Assembly (NCBI GenBank): GCA_002428905.1
Contig: DIYD01000186.1
Span: 1 to 10,137, forward strand
Length of the DNA stretch: 10,137 bases
Reading direction: 5' to 3'
From: Bacteroidetes bacterium UBA6063
Lineage (GTDB): Bacteria > Bacteroidota > Bacteroidia > NS11-12g > UBA9320
Part shown: positions 5,415-10,137 of the stretch, in pieces
Layout: the number at the start of each line of letters is the position of its first letter
Position numbering within the stretch: the stretch's first letter is position 1
Program-made: the position numbers and the translations under genes
Notes under the pieces: model-generated
The model's database searches: none
Seen by the model: only the letters and a program-made list of their open reading frames with translations
Told to the model about the DNA's origin: nothing

Positions 5415-5801
5415 ATGTTTGTAGCTTTGCAGAAAAGAAGAACATTGAGCAGAAAAGAAAAATTGGGTCGCCAACTACAAAAAGATTTGGGTGAGATTAT
5501 TGATGCTGCTTCAGCGCAGTTGTTGAAGGGTACAATGGTTACCGTATTGGAAGTAGATGTTACACCTGATCTTGGCTTGGCTAAGGTATACTTGAGCTTC
5601 TTAAATTCGAAAGACAAGCAAGCAGATCTCGACGTGCTTGTCGAAAATCAGCAAACCATTCGCCATTATTTGGCACAAAAACTCAAAGACCAAATGCGTA
5701 AGATTCCTGAACTTATGTTTTATCTTGATGAGCGCATTGACCGGGCGGAACGCATTGAAGAATTACTTAAAGGTATCCGAAAGGACTCAGAGCAGAAATG
5801 A
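5415..5801 (+). CDS. rbfA: Ribosome-binding factor A
   Basis: RbfA is a KH-fold protein that binds the 30S subunit and helps 16S rRNA 5'-end maturation, also in cold adaptation. The family features visible are KLGRQLQKDLGEII (first helix), TMVTVLEVDVTPDLGLAKVY (central strand and the VTPDL turn, with LAKVYLSF), and the helix through IRHYLAQKLKDQMRKIPELM, followed by FYLDERIDRAERIEELL. The start is uncertain. ATG at 5415 gives 128 residues, and GTG at 5403 is also in frame. TTG at 5445 gives 118 residues beginning right at SRKEKLGRQLQKDL, where homologues usually begin (M..RQ.K..RLIQKDL). A TAnnTTTG box lies at 5422-5429, downstream of the ATG, which fits the TTG start. The stop overlaps the permease start by ATGA. 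The function is secure; only the N-terminus is in doubt. Confidence 0.95.
   Translation: MFVALQKRRTLSRKEKLGRQLQKDLGEIIDAASAQLLKGTMVTVLEVDVTPDLGLAKVYLSFLNSKDKQADLDVLVENQQTIRHYLAQKLKDQMRKIPELMFYLDERIDRAERIEELLKGIRKDSEQK
5422..5429 (+). promoter_or_regulatory. Possible internal promoter before or within the 5' end of rbfA
   Basis: TAGCTTTG matches the -7 box TAnnTTTG exactly. No TTG lies at the usual 19-23 bp upstream; the nearest is at 5384-5386, too far. It would start transcription near 5434, after the ATG at 5415 and before the TTG at 5445. It may be chance. Confidence 0.25.
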
Positions 5802-6997
5802 ACTTACCTGGCTTCATAGCGAAGCGGTATTTGTTCTCTAAAAACAATGCCAATGCCATTAATATCATTTCTGGCATTTCCGTACTGATCTTCACCATTG
5901 GTACGGCCGTAATGATAATTATACTGTCGTTTTTAAATGGGTTGGAAGGATTGGTCAAAGACATGAACAACTCGTTTGATCCAGACATTAAGATCACCGC
6001 CAATTACGCTAAAACGTTTTCTCCAGACTCGGTATTGGGTGTTCTTAACGGTTTAGACCATATTGAGCTGTACTCGAAGTCACTGGAAGACAATGTGGTG
6101 GTACGATACGGCGAGGCGCAGGAGATTGCGCGCGTTAAAGGTGTTGATGATAACTTTCATTCGGTGACCAGTATGGACACCTTTGTTGTTTATGGGAGTT
6201 ATCTTCTGAAAGACGAAGGGAAAAACTATGCCATTTTTGGCAGTGCCATTTCTTCGAGTTTGAATATCAATACGCAAAATGTGCAGACCCTGGCCACGTT
6301 ATTTGTTCCCAAGCGGGGTGTACGCTACAACAATCTAAATCCGGAAGCATCTCTAAACAGTGATTTTGTGTTACCATCGGGTATTGTGCTCTTAAACGAA
6401 GAAGGCGATAAAGATCTCATCATCACGTCATTGAGTTTTGTTCAATCCCTGTTGGATCGGGGTAATGACATCAGTGCACTTGAAATCAAAGCAGAAGAGG
6501 GATATGCTAAAGATGTACAAAAGCAGCTTCAGCAACAGTTGGGCGACCGATATAGTGTAAAGAGCAGAACAGAGCAAAATGAGGCTGCGTACAAAGTGTT
6601 TAAGACCGAAAAGTGGGCAACATTTGCCATCCTGACACTGGTTGTACTCATCGCGGCGTTCAATACCATTGGAGCACTTACCATGCTCGTATTGGAAAAG
6701 AAAAAGGACATCACAGTATTAAAAAGTATGGGCGCAACACGTTCTGTCATCCGACGCATATTTCTTATGGAAGGTATGCTTATTACCTGGTTGGGTGTTT
6801 TGTTGGGCTTGATTTTTGGTGTTGGATTCGTATTACTTCAGAAGTATATGGGAATTGTACCCTTAGAAGGTAGCTTTGTTGAGTACTTTCCCGTGGGCTT
6901 AAAGTTTGGAGATATAGTTAGAGCTATAGTCGTGATATCGGTGTTAGGGTTGCTGGCATCGCTCTATCCTGCACTTAAGGCATCAGAAGCATCATGA
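5798..6997 (+). CDS. FtsX/LolE-type permease (ABC transporter membrane subunit)
   Basis: The 399-residue product has the layout of LolC/LolE and MacB-type permeases. One membrane segment lies at about 24-47, after FIAKRYLFSKNNANAINIIS (6-25). A long extracytoplasmic domain covers about 50-270 (MacB-like periplasmic core). Three membrane segments follow at about 273-298, 323-348 and 372-391. The cytoplasmic loop LEKKKDITVLKSMGATRSVI (299-318) with IRRIFLMEGM is the signature by which these permeases couple to their ATPase. Family members extract lipoproteins from the inner membrane (LolCDE) or drive other envelope work; which substrate applies here cannot be told. No ATPase gene is adjacent, so the partner is encoded elsewhere. 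The gene overlaps rbfA and pth by four bases (ATGA) at each end, so it is translationally coupled to both. It ends YPALKASEAS, matching the usual YPA..A end of the family without an extended tail. Confidence 0.92.
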   Translation: MNLPGFIAKRYLFSKNNANAINIISGISVLIFTIGTAVMIIILSFLNGLEGLVKDMNNSFDPDIKITANYAKTFSPDSVLGVLNGLDHIELYSKSLEDNVVVRYGEAQEIARVKGVDDNFHSVTSMDTFVVYGSYLLKDEGKNYAIFGSAISSSLNINTQNVQTLATLFVPKRGVRYNNLNPEASLNSDFVLPSGIVLLNEEGDKDLIITSLSFVQSLLDRGNDISALEIKAEEGYAKDVQKQLQQQLGDRYSVKSRTEQNEAAYKVFKTEKWATFAILTLVVLIAAFNTIGALTMLVLEKKKDITVLKSMGATRSVIRRIFLMEGMLITWLGVLLGLIFGVGFVLLQKYMGIVPLEGSFVEYFPVGLKFGDIVRAIVVISVLGLLASLYPALKASEAS

Positions 6998-7560
6998 AAT
7001 ATTTAATCGTAGGGCTGGGAAATATTGGGGATAAGTATACCCATACGCGTCATAATGTGGGGTTCGACTTTTTGGATTTCCTTGCGGAGCAATATGAAAT
7101 GACCTGGAAAGGAGAACGGTTTGGCGCTTATGCTTCCCATAAGTATAGGGGCAGAAACCTGCATTTCCTGAAACCTGATACATACATGAACCTCAGTGGA
7201 ACTGCACTTCGTTTTTGGATGAAGAAATTATCGATGCAGCCTCACCAGATAGTGATTGTAACCGATGATCTTAATCTTCCTTTTGGGACGTTACGCATGC
7301 GTGCTAAAGGAAGCGACGGCGGACACAATGGTTTGAAAAGCATCCAGGAAGTGCTTGGTGGTACAAAATACCCGCGTATACGTGTGGGCATCAGTGCGGA
7401 GTTCGACAAAGGCAGACAAGTAGATTATGTGCTAGGGGAGTGGACGAAAGAGGAAGCTAAGCGGTTGCCTGAACTGTATGCCAAAATGCAACAAGGCATT
7501 GAAGAGATGGTCTTCCGTGGCATCGGTATGGCTATGAACCTGGTGAATACGAAGGGGTAG
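6994..7560 (+). CDS. pth: Peptidyl-tRNA hydrolase
   Basis: Pth cleaves the ester bond of peptidyl-tRNAs released from stalled ribosomes and so recycles tRNA in the cytoplasm. The 188 residues match the usual family length, and the N-terminus MKYLIVGLGNIGDKYTHTRH fits. Catalytic and binding residues are present: Asn10 (GLGN), His20 (TRHNVGF), Asn66 (TYMNLSG), Asp92 (VTDDLNLPFG) and Asn112 (GSDGGHNGLKSI). GTKYPRIRVGI follows, and VDYVLG (about 148-153) begins the C-terminal helix region. The ATG lies inside the permease stop (ATGA overlap), so its translation depends on that of the permease. It is the last gene of the operon; the 252-bp repeat begins right after its TAG at 7558-7560. Nothing in the sequence is damaged. 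Confidence 0.97.
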   Translation: MKYLIVGLGNIGDKYTHTRHNVGFDFLDFLAEQYEMTWKGERFGAYASHKYRGRNLHFLKPDTYMNLSGTALRFWMKKLSMQPHQIVIVTDDLNLPFGTLRMRAKGSDGGHNGLKSIQEVLGGTKYPRIRVGISAEFDKGRQVDYVLGEWTKEEAKRLPELYAKMQQGIEEMVFRGIGMAMNLVNTKG

Positions 7561-8106
7561 ATTCTAGATGTTAAGATTTTTAGATAGTTAGATTTTGAGA
7601 TTTGACTGTTGACCAGTTGATGGTTGACGAATGACTCAGGTGTGTTGGGCTGTGAATTTCAACGGGACATGTTTACTGAAGTTCATGTATAGGTGGAAGC
7701 GAAGAAGCTGAGTACTATGTACTACTAATTTCTCAATTGCACATCTGTCATTTCGAGTGGTCGAAACGAACAGCCTAAGGTATTCTGTTTAGATTGTACC
7801 GAGAAAGGCAAATATTAAGATCGTTAGATTTTTAGATAGTTAGATTTTGAGATTTGACTGTTGACCAGTTGACGGTTGATGAAAGAATCAGGTGTTTTGG
7901 GCTGTGAATTTCAACGCGACAAGTTTACTGAAGTTCATGTATAGGTGGAAGCGAAGAAGCTGAGTACTATATAATACTAATTTCTCAATTGCGCATCTGT
8001 CATTTCGAGTGGTTAAAACGAACGGCGTAAGGTGTTCTGTTTTGATTGTATCGAGAAAGGCAGATTCTAGATATTAAGATTTTTAGATAGTTAGATTTTG
8101 AGATTT
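7561..8106. repeat. 252-bp tandem direct repeat, two full copies and a stub
   Basis: Copy 1 (7561-7812) and copy 2 (7813-8063) are about 252 bp long and lie head to tail. Copy 3 is a stub (8064-8106) that starts with the same ATTCTAGAT and stops after GAGATTT. I count about 17 mismatches and no gap in the 230 bases aligned from 7581 against 7833, roughly 93% identity. Each copy begins with A/T-rich TTAGAT-type steps, then a TTGAC-rich stretch, and includes ATTTCGAGTGGT, a hairpin-forming motif. The first copy abuts the pth stop codon. No open frame of useful length is visible, so this is non-coding. It resembles dispersed intergenic repeats of Bacteroidota genomes, judged from memory. From 8107 to 8230 more TTGA(C/G) steps occur, but nothing else recognisable. 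Confidence 0.9.
7751..7766. repeat. Small palindrome inside repeat copy 1, decayed in copy 2
   Basis: TTTCGA-GTGG-TCGAAA is a perfect stem with a 4-base loop. The corresponding bases of copy 2 (8003-8018) read TTTCGA-GTGG-TTAAAA, so two of the six pairs are changed and neither change is compensated. The motif recalls the TCATTTCGA...TCGA-type palindromic repeats common between genes in this phylum. Confidence 0.7.
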
Positions 8107-8230
8107 TACGATTGACGAATTGAGGATTGACCAATGACCTGGTGTCAGTTGACAGTATTGTTAGTGCGGAATGCTTCAAGGTAATACGGAGTTTAAGTTT
8201 CTTCTTGAATTAGAGTTTAGAGTAGACCAC

Positions 8231-8279
8231 AAAAAGAAAGGGGGTTACTAAAGCACTTTCTCAAATGCTGTAGCCCCCC
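8231..8279 (-). terminator. Intrinsic terminator of the ftsA-ftsZ operon
   Basis: On the minus strand the hairpin runs from CCCCCC (complement, 8279-8274) through GTA and TGCT (8266-8272) to AGCA (8251-8254), TAC and GGGGG (8240-8244). That gives about 13 pairs with a three-base bulge and a 10-base loop (CTTTCTCAAA). It is followed by a run of T with one C (complement of AAAAAGAAA, 8231-8239). The strong GC stem and U-tract, 37 bp after the ftsZ stop codon, fit rho-independent termination. In the plus direction only one T follows the stem, so it serves mainly ftsZ but may also slow transcripts from pth. Confidence 0.85.
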
Positions 8280-8315
8280 TGTTCAAGTCGCATGTGTAGT
8301 CAAAAATCTTATCAA

Positions 8316-9689
8316 TTAGTCTACATTGTCATGTAGAAAAGAGTTGTTTGTTTTTATCTCCGGCTTACTTTCTGGCTCATCAACGAGAGAAGTTCTCGAA
8401 ATATCAGATTCAGACGAGTGAGTTTGTTGATGTAACTTAACACCACGTCGCTTGTAAGCAGGTACGTTTTCCATTTCTTCCATGCCTTCAGCCGTGTTGG
8501 CATTCTTGCTTAGCTCGCGCAGATGAACCATGCGTTCTTTCATCTCCTTCACCTTCACATTGGCACGTTGTATTTCCTCTTCCTCCGAGTCATCGATGAA
8601 ATCGAAAATCGAAGTTTGTTTTTTTGCAATAGCAGCTTCTTCCTCCGTTTCCGGGGTAATAGTCACCGATTCAATAATGTGTTCTTCTTCCTCCTCAATT
8701 TCCTGAACACCTAAGTAGCGGTTTTCCGACTTATTAAAACCTGTGGCGATGATGGTCACCGATATTTTGTTACCTAATGACGCATCGTAACACAAACCAC
8801 ATTTAAGGTTGGCATCCATACCAGCCTGCTCCTGGAAGAATTCGTTGATTGTCGCGTATTCATCCATTCGTGCTTCTTCATCGCCGTAGGAGATATTTAT
8901 CAGTAAGTCGCTAGCACCATTAATCTTGTTGTCGTTTAGTAGGGGAGAGTTAAGTGCCAATTCGGCGGCACGGTTTGCTCGATCTTCACCTTCCGCAATA
9001 CCATTACCTAAGATCGATACACCACTGTCTTTCATTGCGGTCTTAACATCCTCGAAGTCGACATTGATGCTTCCGGCAATGGTTATGATTTCGGCAATGC
9101 CCTTTGCAGCTGTAGTTAAAATATCATCAGCGTGTGAAAACGCTTCGGTAATTTTTAGATTACCGTACATGTCTTTAATTCGGTCGTTTGAGATAACCAG
9201 TAAAGAGTCCACAACCTGGCGCATTTCTTCCAATCCGTGTTCGGCTGCCAGGCATCGTTTACTGCCTTCAAACGTAAACGGTGTAGTCACGATACCCACG
9301 GTAAGTATGCCCATGTCTTTTGCCGCTTTGGCAATGATTGGAGCAGCACCGGTACCTGTACCACCACCCATTCCTGCAGTTACGAACACCATTTGGGTGT
9401 TAACACCTAAGGATTCGATGATTTCTTCAAGACTTTCTTCTGCTGCGCGCTTTCCCACTTCCGGGTTTGATCCCGCACCACGGCCTTCGGTAAGTTCATT
9501 ACCGATCTGAATTTTGTTCGGAACAGTACTCATCTCCAAAGCCTGATTATCTGTGTTGAATATGAAAAAGTCAACACCAGAGATGCCCTGCTCGTACATG
9601 TAATTTACGGCATTGCCTCCTCCTCCGCCAACACCAATTACTTTGATGATGGACGATCGTTCTTTGGGTAAGTCTATCTTAAAATTCAT
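8316..9689 (-). CDS. ftsZ: Cell division GTPase FtsZ
   Basis: FtsZ polymerises under the membrane at mid-cell and organises septal peptidoglycan synthesis. The 457 residues hold the GTPase and tubulin core (about 10-320): GVGGGGGNAVNYM (19-31), FNTDNQAL (44-51), the GGGTGTG signature (108-114), SNDRI (167-171), and the T7 loop NVDFEDVKTAM (209-219) with Asp211 and Asp214 that complete the next subunit's active site. After the core comes an acidic stretch (EEEEE near 332-336), a long linker, NVPAYKRRGVKL (408-419) and a final NNSFLHDNVD (448-457), a conserved tail in Bacteroidota; the enterobacterial DIPAFLRKQ-type peptide is absent. Cys297 and Cys300 (CGLC) sit where many FtsZ proteins read WG.. 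before DESLG; this is unusual to me but may be normal in the lineage. It follows ftsA by 9 bp, in the standard order. Confidence 0.99.
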   Translation of the reverse strand: MNFKIDLPKERSSIIKVIGVGGGGGNAVNYMYEQGISGVDFFIFNTDNQALEMSTVPNKIQIGNELTEGRGAGSNPEVGKRAAEESLEEIIESLGVNTQMVFVTAGMGGGTGTGAAPIIAKAAKDMGILTVGIVTTPFTFEGSKRCLAAEHGLEEMRQVVDSLLVISNDRIKDMYGNLKITEAFSHADDILTTAAKGIAEIITIAGSINVDFEDVKTAMKDSGVSILGNGIAEGEDRANRAAELALNSPLLNDNKINGASDLLINISYGDEEARMDEYATINEFFQEQAGMDANLKCGLCYDASLGNKISVTIIATGFNKSENRYLGVQEIEEEEEHIIESVTITPETEEEAAIAKKQTSIFDFIDDSEEEEIQRANVKVKEMKERMVHLRELSKNANTAEGMEEMENVPAYKRRGVKLHQQTHSSESDISRTSLVDEPESKPEIKTNNSFLHDNVD

Positions 9690-9698
9690 GCGTCTTAT

Positions 9699-10137
9699 TT
9701 AAAAATCCTGTATGTCACTCTCATCTTTTAACCAGGCTTTGAACTTGGTAAAGAAATGCTCTCTTCGCTCTGCTTTAATTGAACGCTCTTTGTCTTCTAC
9801 AGATAGTTCAGTTTCTTCAACTTCAGCCTCAACCGTCTCTTCACGCTTAAATGTGTTGCCCGAAGCGGCTTCTTCACGCAACCCCTTTAAAACCAGTCCC
9901 ACGCCCGTGGCATAAATCGGGCTTTTAACCTCTTCTACCAGGCCTTTGGCTAAGTGTTCGTTCGGATAACCGATGCGGGCATCCAAACACGTTATATATT
10001 CGGCAAGTTGAGTAATGTTTTTTAGTAATGCGCCACCACCTGTTATAACGATGCCACCTACCAATTTCTTCTCCAACCCACTCGATTTTATTTCATAGTA
10101 TACCAGTTCCAGTATCTCCGATACCCGCGCATTGATG
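9699..10137 (-). CDS. ftsA: C-terminal part of cell division protein FtsA (5' end outside the window)
   Basis: FtsA is the actin-like protein that ties FtsZ filaments to the membrane. The frame is open from the right edge to TAA at 9699-9701, giving 145 residues. It begins INARVSEILELVYYEIKSSG, then LEKKLVGGIVITGGGALLKN, with the phosphate-2 motif ITGGGA of the actin/Hsp70 fold, and RIGYPNEHLA further on. The chain continues ATGVGLVLKGL, then a charged linker rich in E and K, and ends in REHFFTKFKAWLKDES followed by DIQDF. The FF..F..WL helix is the amphipathic membrane anchor typical of the FtsA C-terminus. The stop is 9 bp before ftsZ. A TTG at 10076 is internal and not the true start. Confidence 0.97.
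   Translation of the reverse strand, partial: INARVSEILELVYYEIKSSGLEKKLVGGIVITGGGALLKNITQLAEYITCLDARIGYPNEHLAKGLVEEVKSPIYATGVGLVLKGLREEAASGNTFKREETVEAEVEETELSVEDKERSIKAERREHFFTKFKAWLKDESDIQDF

Noticed and set aside
7681..7990. Possible transposable element formed by the repeat
   Set aside because: No transposase frame, no terminal inverted repeats at the unit ends and no target-site duplication were found.
7561..8106. CRISPR array
   Set aside because: The unit is about 252 bp with no short repeat-spacer pattern, and no cas genes are seen.
8926..9510. Open plus-strand frame of 194 codons
   Set aside because: It is wholly antisense to the conserved ftsZ core, and its composition follows from FtsZ codons.

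Overview
The window looks like chromosomal DNA of a Bacteroidota bacterium. The evidence is a secreted cysteine-rich protein of the gliding-motility/type IX secretion surface class, several promoters with the phylum-specific -7 box TAnnTTTG, an FtsZ ending in the tail seen in this phylum (PAYKRR, then NNSFLHDNVD), and little Shine-Dalgarno sequence before genes. I cannot name the genus. No tRNA, rRNA, insertion sequence, phage gene or CRISPR array was seen.

Layout. 1-1244 (minus): the N-terminal part of a large secreted surface protein that starts at GTG and runs off the left edge. 1422-1925 (plus): a cytochrome P460-like mono-haem lipoprotein. 2031-2903 (plus): an unrecognised secreted protein whose start codon lies in an inverted repeat. 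2904-3123: no convincing gene. 3124-3524 (plus): a small secreted protein apparently split by a frameshift. 3564-4709 (minus): a three-gene operon read right to left, SPFH/band-7 membrane protein, DUF4177-like 50-residue protein, Arc-type ribbon-helix-helix protein. 4710-4866: a divergent promoter region with three sets of inverted repeats. 4867-7560 (plus): a tightly packed operon of a bacterial-PH-like membrane protein, rbfA, an FtsX/LolE-type permease and pth. 7561-8230: a 252-bp tandem repeat, two full copies and a stub, with no gene. 8231-8279: the terminator of the ftsZ operon. 8316-10137 (minus): ftsZ and the C-terminal part of ftsA.

How the genes fit together. The right half is housekeeping. 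ftsA and ftsZ build the division ring. rbfA (30S maturation) and pth (recycling of peptidyl-tRNA) serve translation, and they sandwich an envelope permease through two ATGA overlaps. The left half is accessory envelope material: an exported surface protein, a periplasm-facing haem lipoprotein and two small exported proteins. The most system-like part is the SPFH / DUF4177-like / Arc operon. It encodes a possible DNA-binding repressor, and a dyad (GTGATAT-N7-ATATCAC) lies directly over its predicted transcription start. This suggests a self-regulated membrane module, but that is inference.
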